Shown here: positions 37,440 through 49,970 of the stretch, one piece after another | How the letters are laid out: each line of letters begins with the position of its first letter | How positions within the stretch are numbered: the stretch's first letter is position 1 | Source of the DNA: Anadara kagoshimensis | Lineage: Eukaryota; Mollusca; Bivalvia; Arcoida; Arcidae | DNA: 64,000 nucleotides | Reading direction: 5' to 3' | NCBI GenBank assembly: GCA_021292105.1 | Contig: CM037860.1 | Coordinates: 17,192,698-17,256,697, forward strand | Position numbers and translations under genes: made by a program | Notes under the pieces: generated by a model | Told to the model about the DNA's origin: nothing | Seen by the model: only the letters and a program-made list of their open reading frames with translations | The model's database searches: none

Positions 37440-37645
37440 AGTATTGGGTGGGCCACGTCGCATCTCAAAGCATAGGTTCGAGTCTTATCATCGAGAAAGG
37501 ACGAATGTAGCTGTTTTTCTCCTGGTACTCCGGTTTCTTCTACCATCCCAGAACTGACTGCCAAAATAAATGTCTACTACTTTTGAATTTTTATGAAATA
37601 ATACATTCAAAAGTAGCACATGACATAAGTGAAAGAATCTTGCTC
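37440..37645 (+). mobile_element. SINE fragment interrupted by a palindrome
   Basis: 'aggttcgagtcttatc' resembles a B box. Then come 'tgtttttctcctggtactcc', 'ggtttcttctaccatcccag' and 'aactgactgcc', the 3' half seen at 800-1132. The expected continuation 'ataagtgaaagaatct' appears only after an insertion at 37571-37625. Confidence 0.8.
37571..37625. repeat. Short palindrome inserted in the SINE
   Basis: The left arm 'ctacttttgaat' and right arm 'attcaaaagtagcacatgac' pair. The left end has lost part of the arm ('tgtctactac' instead of 'tgtcatgtgctac'). Flanks 'taaa' and 'taag' may be a slightly decayed 4-bp duplication of the SINE's own 'taag'. Confidence 0.85.
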
Positions 37646-38778
37646 GGAGTATAAAGCACGCATTATAGCTTAGGGTTTTAACACCCTTTCACCACCATCA
37701 CAAAATTAACAGCCAATGGAGATGCATGAATTACATTGGCAAATTATATTGTCTATATGTTGCATGTTTTTCAAAGGGTTTAGCACTTTGAAACTTTGCC
37801 ACTGTCGATGCAGGTTTATTTGAAAATAGTTCATTTACAAATTTGTGAAGATAAAATACCAGGCATTGATTAATATTTGATCTCCTTCCACATGACAAAC
37901 CTTTCGTTCTAGAGGCTTTATTTGTTACTCCTGGCGGGAATGTTTGATGGTACTAAATGTCGGTACAGGCCAGTGTTGTTATCCGTTATAAATTTAGTTT
38001 ATAAATCATATAATTGTTGTTTTCTCTCTTTTATGATGCTTTAAATGTGTATTCAGAATTCCTGCTAGCATTTAAATCTTTAGATATAAAAATTAGGACT
38101 GACTCATCAGATATTCAACGGAATTCCACAAAACCACATCACAGGCAAAACTTTTACATAGTAAAACTCAAAAACAAACATAACAGACCATGTCCAAGTT
38201 AAAATATACCTAATGTTTACGTATGTATACGTTCGTGAACATAATGAGTATATGGATTTTAAAATTGGTTAATTCTCTGTTCAAAAATAATTATTTCGAC
38301 CTTCTTACGCACATATTTTGATTACAAACCTCCCAACTTTGAACAGATACTGGAAGACATCATAGCGAAGTTCACGAGAGCGCCATTCACTCTCCTGGCT
38401 TCACAGTATATAAATGACCTAGGTAGCCTATACGGTCTCCGGTCTTGACTTGATAAATTGTAATAGGCAGCTGAAACACTCGTTTAGCAAATGCAAATAC
38501 AACAAAGAATATTCCAAGATAATGTGAAGTAAGTTAAAATGAGACTTAAGTGTCAAATATTTAAAACAGTGACCAAAATTCCTACTTTTAGTGCCTCTAG
38601 ACCTTCTTCATGAATTCCAAGACAAGTTTAACTTGTCATTGCAATCAGACAGACATTGGCCATATAATGGGTATGTATATACAATTGTGGTTCGTTATAG
38701 GGTGTATTGAATATTCATTCTTATGAAGAAACAAAACGAAATAAGACACGAGATAATGCTTTTTGTTTTTACTAGTAT
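37646..38778. other. No gene seen; one isolated 41-mer-like unit
   Basis: No coding signal. At about 38319-38360 a single degenerate copy 'gattacaaacctcccaactt' precedes the 41-bp minisatellite by 0.55 kb. Confidence 0.5.
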
Positions 38779-38836
38779 TGTCATGTGCTACTTTTGAATG
38801 TATTTCAGTCATAAAATTCAAAAGTAGCACATGACA
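38779..38836. repeat. Best-preserved short palindrome
   Basis: 58 bp: the left arm 'tgtcatgtgctacttttgaa' is the exact inverse of the right arm 'ttcaaaagtagcacatgaca', with an 18-bp loop 'tgtatttcagtcataaaa'. It is flanked by 'gtat' on both sides (tagtat / gtatca), which fits a 4-bp target duplication. TGT...ACA ends and a fixed length suggest a discrete mobile unit. Confidence 0.92.
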
Positions 38837-38879
38837 GTATCATAAATTATAGGGAATATAAGAACGCATCTATCCATGG

Positions 38880-39645
38880 ACATTACTGATTATAAAACTC
38901 CAAACGTTGGATGGACATCGACACCACTGGTTATAAAACTCCCAACTTTGGATGGACATCGAGACCACTGGTTATAAAACTCCCAACTTTGGATGAACAT
39001 CGACACCACTGGTTATAAAACTCCCAACTTTGGATGGACATCGACACCACTGATTATAAAACTCCCAACTTTGGATGAACATCGACACCACTGGTTATAA
39101 AACTCCCAACTTTGGATGGACATCGAGACCACTGATTATAAAACTCCCAACTTTGGATGGACATCGAGACCACTGATTATAAAACTCCCAACTTTGGATG
39201 GACATCGACACCACTGGTTATAAAACTCCAAACTTTGGATAGACATCGAGACCACTGATGATAAAACTCCCAACTTTGGATGGACATCGAGATCACTGAT
39301 TATAAAACTCCCAACTTTGGATGAACATCGACACCACTGGTTATAAAACTCCAAACTTTGGATGGACATCGACACCACTGGTTATAAAACTCCCAACTTT
39401 GGATGGACATCGAGATCACTGATGATAAAACTCCCAACTTTGGATGAACATCGACACCACTGGTTATAAAACTCCCAACTTTGGATGGACATCGAGACCA
39501 CTGATTATAAAACTCCCAACTTTGGATGGACATCGAGCCACTGATTATAAAACTCCCAACTTTGGATGGACATCGACACCACTGATTATACAACTCCCAA
39601 CTAGAAACCACTGATTATAAAATTCCCAACTTTGGATGGACACTG
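38880..39645 (+). repeat. 41-bp minisatellite, about 18 copies
   Basis: The unit 'gattataaaactcccaactt' plus 'tggatggacatcgacaccact' repeats with few variants (gaga/gaca, gatt/ggtt, gga/gaa). Because 41 is not a multiple of 3, translated frames shift through all three phases every 123 bp. That explains the two long repetitive minus-strand open frames, which are not genes. Confidence 0.97.
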
Positions 39646-40599
39646 GATATAATATACTTTATAAACAAGCAACAAAGTTTTAGCGTTTGTTAAAACAATT
39701 TTTAAGCTAGTACCTTAACATGCGGGGATTATAAGGAAGTTTTCCATTGTGTTGAAGTATGTGTTAAGAGTATTTTACATAGTTTATCACTTATATATAT
39801 GCACTAAAATACTGTGTATGGAGCTTTCAGCTCAAAAACGTTTAAGATAACTTATCGTTGACCACTTTCTCGGACCCTTTTATTAAAAAATGCAATTTTG
39901 TTTCACGAGAGACACAAAGTACAAATGTACTTTAAGAGTTTGTTTATTTTTTTGTTAATTTTACCCATGAACAATAAATTCTCAACAGCAAAAACACGAA
40001 GAGATACGGCTTTCTGAACTGTGCTTCGTCTTCAGATAATGGTTTTGATGGCTAAAATCCCACATAAACACGCCAACTTTCGAACATTTTCATCTTAAAC
40101 CGGCATCTTTATTTTCCACCACGCCAATTCCCATTCGATACGGTATTACCTTTGACACTTATACCAAGTTTCCAACGATCCAAGGGGTAATAATTGAGAA
40201 CGACCCTAAATGTGAAAAGTACAACATTGCTAACTTTGAGAAAGTTTCGAAGTCAGAAAGAATACAAAAGAACAAACTGAACTAATTCCGAAAACCAAAA
40301 ATACTCGACAGCCTTAAGCCTTTAGGTATGTATGTTTGTGTAAATGACATAGATAGATTTAATTCCATTGAACGGGGTTTTGTTTATTTTGTCGGCGGAA
40401 TGCGTTTTGTATTGTTGCTTTCAAAAGACATCGATTTTGCCTCTCAGCATCACGGATTCAGCATGTCACAGTAATCTCTCTTAGAACATACAGTCAGAGC
40501 ATTATCGATCGCTTACAGAGTGCGTGTGCAATACGTAAACAGTTGAGAGAAAATCGAACGCAATTATACATCGATGCTTCGTTGTCATGGTTTTGTGGC
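39646..40599. other. No gene seen
   Basis: AT-rich unique-looking sequence with no recognised feature. Confidence 0.4.
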
Positions 40600-41299
40600 A
40601 GTTTTTTCGGCATTATAATATTATATGTGGATAAAATTTTCATGAATTGAGGGTCACGTGATTAGGGTATCGCGATGTTCTCGGAGGTGCAAAATGGTAG
40701 CCAATATAGAAAGGATCTATGTTTTAGCAAACGGTTGTTGCTGTCCTTATAACCGCTAGTATTTGGATTCAGAATATCTAAATGAATATCACGTTATAAT
40801 AGAGACAATAAACCTATAGTAATCGATGAGGAGGAAAGCTGCTGGGATATACGCTGTTTCTATAAATCGTATGCAAAGTTTATTCGCTTAAAATCAACAA
40901 GCTATAATCTACAGATTCTTCTATTCCGTGTGCTGGAATTTTCGGAGACAGAAACCTTGAGAAAAGGGCATTGTTAATCTTGGAATTTGGTTTGAGACGA
41001 CTTTTTAGATTTTTAGAATCTATTGTATATAGTGGAACTCCTGAATAGTGTGTATTAAGTGTTGGAATGCATGTTTAATAATATATTGTCATTTTCTTCT
41101 CCGTGGGACGTTACCAGTTGCGGCTGATCTTAGTGCTGTCAAATGGGGGCATTGAGTTGACCGCCATTTTTGTTAAGGAACATTTATTTTCGGAAAAGGG
41201 ATGAAAATTGAAAGATATGGGGGGATCAGGGACACAATAACGGTTCAATAATGAGACCTTGTGTTTGGAAATGGAAAGCATTTGCGTTTTGAGTGAGCA
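40600..41299 (+). promoter_or_regulatory. Probable promoter and 5' UTR of the kinase gene
   Basis: The interval directly upstream of the kinase ATG is less AT-rich than its surroundings. It contains a palindromic E-box TCACGTGA (40654-40661) and 'caaaatggtagcc' (YY1-like core) at about 40689. The TSS is not determinable. An in-frame TGA at 41294-41296 sits one codon before the codon preceding the ATG, so the coding sequence cannot extend upstream in this exon. Confidence 0.35.
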
Positions 41300-41410
41300 A
41301 TGGGGAAGAAAATTCAATGTATTGGCAAATATGTTATGGAGGGTCGTATGCTTGGAAAGGGTAATTTTGCCCGTGTGGAACTTGCCACGCATGAAAAAAC
41401 GGCGTGCAAG
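41300..41410 (+). CDS. HUNK: AMPK-related Ser/Thr kinase, HUNK-like: coding exon 1 (residues 1-37)
   Basis: This exon encodes the N-terminus and the first part of the kinase fold. MGKKIQCIGKYVM leads into the ATP-binding glycine loop LGKGNFARV (consensus LGxGxFxxV), followed by ELATHEKTACK. It ends in phase 0 at a consensus donor (aag|gtgagt at 41411). Joined to 63622-63750 it reads through into VAIKILD exactly as a kinase domain should. The ATG has G at -3 and +4, with an in-frame stop just upstream. The very short N-terminus before the kinase domain is notable. Among CAMK-like kinases the next exon fits HUNK best; MARK, SIK, SNRK and NIM1 fit less well. The 93-codon antisense frame over this exon is a shadow. 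Confidence 0.8.
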
Positions 41411-41974
41411 GTGAGTTGATATAAAATATGCTTAATTTGTTGCAGATTTATAATTTTTGCCTGAGGGGTGCTGGAATTCGAGTTGGATTTATTTTCTGCG
41501 GAAATCGCTTATATCATATTTTCAGAGAACAGGTTTAGCTTTAATTTATATTTTGCTCTTTTTTTTTTTTTTTCAAGTTGAAATTCTTTTGAATGATTGG
41601 ATTTAAGAGTTTAGATAAAGACATTCTTAATAATACATGTGTAATAATGTTTTAAATAAATTTATCGCCAAAGAATGTTCTTTAAAATCATCAGACTCGT
41701 GTAACATCCGCCAGATACATAACAACATATTTTGCATGTGTATAAATTTTTATTGTCAGAAATATATTTTATTCTGCTTAAAAACTACAATAGCATTCTT
41801 GGGGTTTCTTGTTAACCAGTCCCAAATTTCAACATCTTTTGCTTTTTAATCTGTTGAACTTTTACTCCGAAAATGTGCCAGTTGCAAGTAATAGCACAGG
41901 TAATAAAAAGGAAAAGTTATGAATATGATAATTTTGCCAAAATTAAAAAAAGAGAAGAATTTGTGTGATACTAT

Positions 41975-42038
41975 TGTCATATACCAATTTTAAGAAAAAA
42001 AAGTTATCATTAAACGCAATAAAGAATGGTACATAACA
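41975..42038. repeat. Diverged short palindrome family member
   Basis: 'tgtcataccaa..'-type left end (tgtcatataccaatttt) and right end 'gaatggtacataaca' pair loosely. At 64 bp it is slightly longer than other members. Confidence 0.55.
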
Positions 42039-43574
42039 TACCATTTTTGAATGATAAAAAGATTACCAGATTTTCATAAGATGAAAAAATCTCAAGATTT
42101 TATAAAAAATACCATGCATATTCGTGTACCTTAGTTATTTTCCTGAAGAAATTAGACAAAAGTGTAACGTTTTTGCAACAGTATGAAAAAACAAACAAAC
42201 AAAAGTATCGGATGATTGTGGAGGGGTAACATTAAGCAGAAGTAATAATTGAAAAAATTATATTAATTTGTTTATTATTATGGAGACCTTGAAATAATAA
42301 AAAATATTAGTACATGTATGTGATGGCTAGGAGTTGTATAGTGATAGGAAGAATGCTTGCATGCCAAATTGTTACTAACTTTTCTGCATTTTAGCAATAT
42401 TTAATAAAATTTATTCTTTTTGTAATATTTTGTGAAATTCGTTACTCCTGGATATTCTTTCATTGAAGACTAATAATAAAATGTTTTTGGTGTAATTATC
42501 CAGTGCTTTTGATGGGTATCGGGGGTTTAAAATTATGTATTGTAATAGAAGGATCTTTTGCCTTTTTTTTTGGCAAGTCCAACATAAAGTTTTGACAGTC
42601 CAATATCAATATTGAAATAAGTTTTATGTGCAATTATGTTATAATATTGAAAAAGTAGGATTATCTTGGTATAAAATGGCAGGTCCATTGGACTTTTACA
42701 GTTTTAATATCAAGTGTCCCAATGAAAATCAGTAGGTTCAGGACCTCAGATCAAGGGAATGTGGGTTATTAGGGACTATTTAGTGGGATAATGGGTACCA
42801 CTTTAATGTTATACCCTGGTTTAATTTTATTACCATACTGCATATGAGTATTCCCCTAAAACATATTGAACATTCTCCCCTGGTTATTCTGAAAAAAATT
42901 GCCGTTTTTGACTGAATGCAACTTGTCAAAACTGTTGAAAACCCATTCTTGTCCTATATATCCATTGTATATATCTTGTTTACTATTTATTCAACCCTCT
43001 AAAGTGTAACATAAGCACTCTTTCAACCATCTGTATGTTCTTAGCATACATATATTCCATAAGTTTTGATGATAGGTATATAGGTTTTAATAAATACTCA
43101 CATGATCACATTTTTATATGCTGCAAAAGATAGATTGCTTTTTTATTTATTTTTTTGCCCTCTATACCCTCAGATTTCCATTGTTTCCAGAAAAAGACAG
43201 TTTCCCTTGAAACCTTGTCAACTCCTTGCCAATCTAATTTCATTCATTTGTTAACTATTGCATGTTCTGGGTTACCATGGCATTGTCAAATACATGTATT
43301 TGTAAGCTTGAAATATACATGTATCTATATTTCATTTGTGTTTAAAAACTTTGTTGGACACCAATGCTCAAGAAGTAAGGGAATCATTGCAATGAATGAA
43401 ACGTCTACATTTGGTAATTTGGTTATGATGAAGATAATTGTTTTATTATATAAAGATAGTTGTGGCTTTAAATAGAACATTTTGATGCAACTTTCTATAA
43501 ATATATTAATGTACAACATTGGTAAATAAAGATCCATCCATATCAGATTAGAACAATATATATATATATATTTA

Positions 43575-43797
43575 CAGTAAAACCTTTATTCATCACCACC
43601 GTTTCTTCAGTCAAGCTTTGACATTATGAAAGAGTTTACCAATAAATTCAGTCAAGCTTTGACATTATGAAAGAGTTTAGCAGTAAATTAAAAGAGATTT
43701 ACAAAGAACTAGAAGAAACAGATTGGGGACTTCAAAATGCTGTGACAACAAACAAAGTAGCAAAGTTATTGAGAGGCATTGTAACAAGGTTTTACTG
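43575..43797. mobile_element. Tc1/mariner-type MITE with TA duplication
   Basis: The ends 'cagtaaaacctttattc' and 'gtaacaaggttttactg' are inverted over the CAGTAAAACCT core, and the element is flanked by TA on both sides. Inside, 'cagtcaagctttgacattat' with 'gaaagagttta' is duplicated in tandem (about 43608 and 43648). It has no coding capacity. A second copy starts at 63474. Confidence 0.85.
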
Positions 43798-45239
43798 TAT
43801 TAAAGGAATTGTACACAGTTTACAATAAATATTGATTGTAAAAGTCCCGGCTTTGGACAAGCACTGGACATGTAAAAGATAACACAGAAACTCCTAAAAT
43901 ATCTACCAGACAATAATGTTAATTATCATACAGCAATTATACAAATACCATTGTTAATGTTGATGATGAAATGACATTTAGAATTTTATTTGATGTTTTA
44001 TTAATGAATAAACTCCATTCCTGTTTTCATTTTAAAAAATCTAGAAAACATTGAATGATTTAATTAAACATTGCACACAGACAAGCACGACTGTTTTTCC
44101 CTTGATTCAAATCATCTGGTAATATTGATTGGTGCAGTGACTACCTACACCGATACCTACATACATAATCTAAGGTGGTGTTGTTACCTTGTAAACTGTT
44201 CACTGGAAACAAATGAAGAATACCTGCAATCTAAATTATTCATACCATTATAAAAATAGGAAATAGAATCATAGCTAACAATGTATTGGGTCCTATCTCA
44301 TCCATGTATTTGATGATTAATTCATAATAGGCTTAACAGATAAACAAATAAAAATAAATTAAGATAAATTAATAAATATTAAAAATAAAGAAAAATAACA
44401 TGAGGGAAGTACTGTATTTTATATACTAGAGCATGCAAAAATTATGTTTTTTTTTTTTGAAATGGTTTTCAATTTTTTTTTTTTGACAATGATGTTGTCT
44501 TTCGACTGAAAATGACACACCTGTATTTGTTTAATGTTATTTTAATTGTATTGAGTAAATTAGGAAGTTAGTAGGCCACAGTACTCTAATGGTAATTAAA
44601 TTGATGTTAATTCACTGTTACCGTTGGTGATGCACATTAATTATATACGCCATCTATACCTTTTGAAATCCCATCATGCACACTTGAATTTGAATAACTA
44701 ATTTAATTTTTTTCAATTTATAATGATTATTTTGATACATACATCTTTGAAATATTACACCAGTTAAAGGTATCATTTATTTTGATGCTAAAACTAACAC
44801 AATATGGGCAATTTTAACAGATTTTCTAAAATGCATTATTGGAAAAATTAAAAAAATTAACAAATTAAGTAAAATATTTTTTCACAGTACAATGGAATGG
44901 GAAAGCAAACAAAATATATTATGGAAAAAGTTTCATAAAATGGATATAACAATAAAAAAATGCATGTACTATATACCACAGTATCTATACGAGTGTCGAT
45001 GAGTATGAAGATAAAAACGACGAGACTACTTAAAAAAAAGGATAAAAATGACAAAGCTTCTGAGGGAGACGCCTGGTTAATAAATACTAAGAACTAAAAA
45101 TGTCCAGCCTTTGTATAGAAATTTATCCAAGAAATCTATTGAGAAAATTAGAAAAGACTTCAATTAATTTTCCTGACTTTTGAATGGAATTAGAACCAAC
45201 AGATAAAATTTGTGTATAAAGAGCATACTCATGCAATGT

Positions 45240-46000
45240 TTGTCAAGACTGTTGCCCCTATTTAAGGGGACCTGAGTCCTTAGAATTTTGTTTCATGCAG
45301 TTTTGGGGGAAATGTGATGAGGAAAAATACATGGTAGGAATGTAAAGGTTGAATGGATTTTTAACCCTGGAAAAGGGGCCAATTTCGACCCTAAATTAAA
45401 TAGATTACCAACCCTGCTTGTTTTGATATTTTCATACATACTGCAATAGTCTGAATTTCCCTGACTTTTATTATGTATTGGTCAAAAAGACTAACTACCT
45501 GTAACTCCAGGTATGTCTTGTTTGCCACTGTAAAATCTTCAATATATAGGTAAACAACATTGATCTTAAATTTAGATATTCATGATGGACCATTATATTT
45601 ACGTATAGGGGACACATATACAGTCCTTAGATTTTGAGGTTTGCCCTAAAAAGACCCTAAAACAAATCTGACCCTAAAAAGCCCTTGAATTTATCCTGAA
45701 GGCCCTAAAAAGCCCTTGAATTTGGCCAGTCGAGTGTCTGTATTTGGATATGAACAGACTGATGAAAATAAATAAATAACTAAATTAATTAAAAGGTTTT
45801 CTGAGGTTTGAAATGAGCGATTTAAAGGTACCAAGCCCTCTAAAATGCCCAACTTCAACCTCCAATTTCAAGTGTTGTTTCTATTTTTTTTATTTTTGCT
45901 AAAATTATCCCTCTGATTAGGCCTTCAATTTGCAAATAAGACCCTGAAAAGACCCTAAAAAAACCCTTAAATTTAGACTCAAAATATCTGTACGAACCCT
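45240..46000 (+). repeat. Degenerate simple repeat of 'ccctaaaaag-ccttgaattt'
   Basis: Variants of 'gaccctaaaaagcccttgaa' recur at about 45650-45725 and again at about 45940-45975, with related phrases from 45360. Periodicity is irregular. No gene is visible. Confidence 0.6.
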
Positions 46001-46163
46001 GGTTAATGTCCTCTACATTATAGGAAACATGTATTGTTTATGTATTAACTGCCAATCCTAACACTAACCCATGTATTAGGTCCACCATCTTATATTAATG
46101 TCCTAAGATAGGTCAAGCAGACAGGTAAGTGTTTTTTGCCTATAAATACATTGTATACTAGTA

Positions 46164-46402
46164 CTGTAAAACACTTTATTTTTGCGGCACGATATTTTCG
46201 CGATATTTGTATCAAAGTCATTTCGCAGCATGAAATTTTTGCGGTATCCCGATCGCATTGTGAGCCCCTCATGTAAAAGTCGTAAAAGTCCATTCATATT
46301 TATTCGATCAAATTTATTTTCGCGCATATTATTTTCGGGATTTTTTATGAACTCGCGAATTACGCGAAAATAACATGCACACGAAAATCTTATGTTTTAC
46401 AG
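46164..46402. mobile_element. Second TA-flanked MITE
   Basis: The ends 'ctgtaaaacactttattt' and 'atcttatgttttacag' are inverted (CTGTAAAACA) and flanked by TA at 46162-46163 and 46403-46404. The interior is rich in 'ttttcgcg' motifs, which also pair as inverted repeats. The overlapping open frames on both strands (up to 74 codons) are not genes. Confidence 0.85.
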
Positions 46403-47299
46403 TATATATATATACATTCCATATCAAACAACTTAAGGCACCTGTAGCCTTTCTCGACATATCTCCAGATTGGCTGTACCTATATCTTAGGTATAAAATG
46501 TTTCAATTTTATTATCCTTCATAGATATTTCTTTTATAACTTTTTTTGGAGAATTTATTACTTATTAAAATAAAAGACATATGGCAAATATCAGTACACA
46601 TTGTTTTATTAATACTGCTGCAGAACATAAGGCATATTTGACGACACTTGACATTTACAGAATTGACAACCAACATTTAATATATATCATGTCTGTCTAT
46701 ATACCCAATATTAATCGTGTATTCTGTACTCTTAAATCAATATTAAAAAAAAAAAAAATTCAAAATCATCCTAAATGTCATATATATTGCCAACTTGCCT
46801 TAGTTTTTTATTATATTTTTTTGATTTACAGTCAAAAGCTGTTTCCATTGTTAATGCTGGCAACTTGTTACTTACTGTTACCATATATTTGCTGTGAAGG
46901 GCTAACTTCCTTGTCTCATAAGATGTGTTTTTTGATTGGTTAACCTTCCATTCTATTCAACTTAACCCAATAGCCAACAGCAATACAAGCAGGTGCTGTG
47001 GTTTATCACACAAGCATAGTGACCAGTTTAAAAGATGTGCTAGATGTGCTAGCTACTCGGCTTACAGCGCTGTACTGTTTATTATGTACTAAGTACAAAG
47101 TTAAGATAATGTGGTTTGTCGCTGTGCCACACGATTAACACCCCTTAACATGTATGTGGGACATTTTGGAAATGTTTACATCTTGAATTCTTGGAAAAAA
47201 CAACAATGAAAATGTGAACTGATATGATTCCATATGAATAATTGTTCCACACAAACTTCTGAAGGGTATCACGTGGTACAGCAGTATCTATTAAATTTC

Positions 47300-47510
47300 A
47301 TAACTCTTGGAACACATCTACATGTATTACATTTCATTATGTTTTGGAACACATCAATTACATTTCATAATTTTTTGAGAACACATCTATTACATTTGAT
47401 AATTTTTGTTGAACACATCTGTTACAACTTACATTTCAGAAATTTTGGGAACACATCTAAGACATTTCAGAATTTTTGGGAACACATCTATTCCATTTTG
47501 TATTTTTTGA
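47300..47510 (+). repeat. Degenerate roughly 35-bp tandem repeat
   Basis: Five to six variants of 'ggaacacatctattacattt' plus 'cataatttttt' follow one another. The 111-codon open frame across it comes from the repeat (NTSITFHNF-like repeated phrases). Confidence 0.85.
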
Positions 47511-47884
47511 AGATTTTGTATTGTTTCTGGATTAGAGCACTGTTAAGGCTCAAATCTCCAGACTTTTGATTATAGTATTATACATGTGTTATTATAAGGG
47601 TCTATCCGTACTTTCAGAATTAAGTACAACTGTTGGATTTATTGAGACGGAATCATCATCATTGTCTGGATTTTTATTGACTGATAATGTTGTAGGGAAA
47701 TTATTGATCAGTGCTTTAACTGGAAACAATACTGGAAGTGTATGTAAATAAAATCTACATAAAATATACACTAAGCAACTTATTGTACAGATAATATACC
47801 GAATACACAATCATACTACTTATGATACTAATGTACCAGTAAGTTTTTGTTACCAGTTATACAAATTTCAACTTCTGTTTTTAT

Positions 47885-48000
47885 AGGGCGTTGTTGGCAG
47901 AGTGGTAAAAAAAAATGGATTTTTTCTTTCTCTCTGGTCTCCTCCATCATTTCAGAATTGACCACCAGGATATGAATGAAAGAATCTCAATTTGGGATTA
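47885..48000 (+). mobile_element. Decayed SINE
   Basis: The head 'gcgttgttggcagagtggta' matches the A-box region of the SINE at 18917-19139. Then come 'tctctggtctcctccatcat', 'ttcagaattgaccaccagga' and 'gaatgaaagaatct', the usual 3' half. The middle part is deleted. Confidence 0.75.
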
Positions 48001-48107
48001 CGGTAAACAATCAAAATTTCATGGTTGAAGCAGTCTTTAAGTTGCTTAGAACATGAATATTTGACACTTTCTTAGTCAGGATTCAGTACAACTATTTTTT
48101 CAGAATG

Positions 48108-48765
48108 CCGGACAGTCATGTTAAAATCTTTGATATGGGCAATAGTCATGGCATCTGGAGTCAACAAAATTGTTATTGCCTCCATTTTAAGTCCATAATT
48201 GTATGTTATTGGACCCAGATATTTGTATTGACTGGAAAGCCATATTGTATGTATCACATGGACAGTGCTGCAGAACCAGCTAGTCAGCACGTTAAAATCT
48301 TTGAGATGGGCAATAGTTATTATGACCTCTGGAGTCAACAAATTGTTATTGCCTCCATCTCAAGTCCATAATTGTATGTTAGTGATGCCTGATCTTTGTA
48401 TTGCCTGCAAAGCCATTTTTATATCACATAGACAATGCTGCAGAACCAGCCAGCCAGCATGTTAAAATCTTTGAGATGGGCAATATTCATGGGCTCTGTT
48501 GCAAACAAAATTATCATTGCCTCCATCTTAAGTCCATACATGTAATTGTATGTTTTTGACCTCAGATATTTGTATTGACTGAAAAGCCATATTATATTAC
48601 ATGGACAATGCTGCAGAGCCATGCAGCCAGCATGTTAACATCTTTAGGATGGGCAATAAGCATGACCTCTAGAGTCAACAAAATTGTTACTGCATTCTTC
48701 TAAAGTCCATAATTGTAATTTTGACCTTAGATATTTGTATTGATTGAGAAGCCATAGTATATATG
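48108..48765 (+). repeat. 171-bp tandem repeat, four copies
   Basis: 'gttaaaatctttga' or its variant recurs at 48120, 48291, 48461 and 48634. Each copy also has 'gggcaata(g/t)t/gcat', 'ggagtcaacaaaattgttat', 'aagtccata' and 'tttgtattgactg', and ends near 'gctgcagaaccagc'. Open frames on both strands are repeat by-products. Confidence 0.93.
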
Positions 48766-49319
48766 AATTATATTTTTCACAACTGATATTACACCTATAA
48801 ATTAGATTGTAAAACTTTGTGACATTTACACACCAGATGGTGTGGTAGATATAGGTATTTTAGATAAATGAACTGAAATTAGTAATTAATCATATTGATT
48901 ATTTTTAAAAAAAAATTGTTACAAACAATATGACACTGCTAAGTAGATGAAACAAGCACCTGTCACATAGCGCCAGAAATGTACAAACTTATAAATAAAA
49001 ATACGTCAATATTTTCTATCCATATTTTTGCCATATAATTGAAATGTGATACAAATAATAAAACCATCCTTCTGCCTTGGTGGCTTAAAAGGTAATGGAT
49101 AGAGATACAGGTGTGATTTATACAATTACTTATAAAAGGTAACAGCTAGCTTTAATCTTGAGCACTTATTTGTACTTAGTAGAAATTAAATTCTGCAATT
49201 ATTTTTCTCAAAATATTGCAAAACAGGTTGGCAAACTTTGTGTGGTACAGTGGTGGTATAAATTGGTCACATATCAGTTTAATAATAAGTTTTTGTTGAT
49301 TATATTTATTGTATTATTG

Positions 49320-49970
49320 TAATTTTTCCTCTGAATATACTTCACATGCTCTTGTAAGCTTAACTCCTAATTTGGTCATTATGTGTTTATGCTTCACAAT
49401 GTCTTACAAGTTTCATTTTGAATATCTTTCATAAGGATTTTGCAAGTTGAAATCGAATATTTTCCTCAAGCACTTGCAAGTTTCACTCATATTTGTTTCA
49501 CAAGGTCCCTCAAGTTTTGCTTAAGTATCCTTTTTAAGAACTTTGCATGTTTCACACAAGCACCATTCACAAGGTCTCACAAATTTTATTCTGAATATGC
49601 TTCATTTGTATCACTCAAATGTGCTTCACAAGGTCTCACAAGTTTCACTAAAATATGCTTCTTCAGGTTTTGGACCTTGAACTCAAATTTGCTTTACAAG
49701 CTCATCAAGTTTCGCTCAAATATACTTCACACACAAACATTTTAAGTTGAACTCAAATATGGTTCACAAGGTCTTGCAAGTTGCACTCAAATTTGAAAGA
49801 GATCTCTGAAGTTTCACTAAAATTTGCCTTACAAGGTCCCTCAAGTTATACCCAAATGTTCTTTAAAAGAACTTGCTTGTTTCACTCAAATATTCTTCAC
49901 AGGGCTTTGCAAGTTTCATTCTGAATATGTTTCATCAGGTCTTGCAAATTTCATATTGAATTTGACTTGT
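49320..49970 (+). repeat. Roughly 35-bp degenerate tandem repeat
   Basis: Variants of 'cttcacaaggtctcacaagt' plus 'ttcactcaaatatg' recur about 16-18 times with many substitutions. The 101-codon frame inside is not a gene. Confidence 0.88.

Noticed and set aside
39136..39611. Two minus-strand frames of 80 and 103 codons with repeated protein phrases
   Set aside because: They are the 41-bp minisatellite read in shifting frames.
41111..41392. 93-codon minus-strand frame over kinase exon 1
   Set aside because: It is antisense to a clear kinase glycine-loop exon with a consensus donor site.
46581..46943. 120-codon hydrophobic frame as a membrane protein gene
   Set aside because: It contains a poly-A-derived Lys run, has no conserved motif, and lies in repeat-rich intron sequence.
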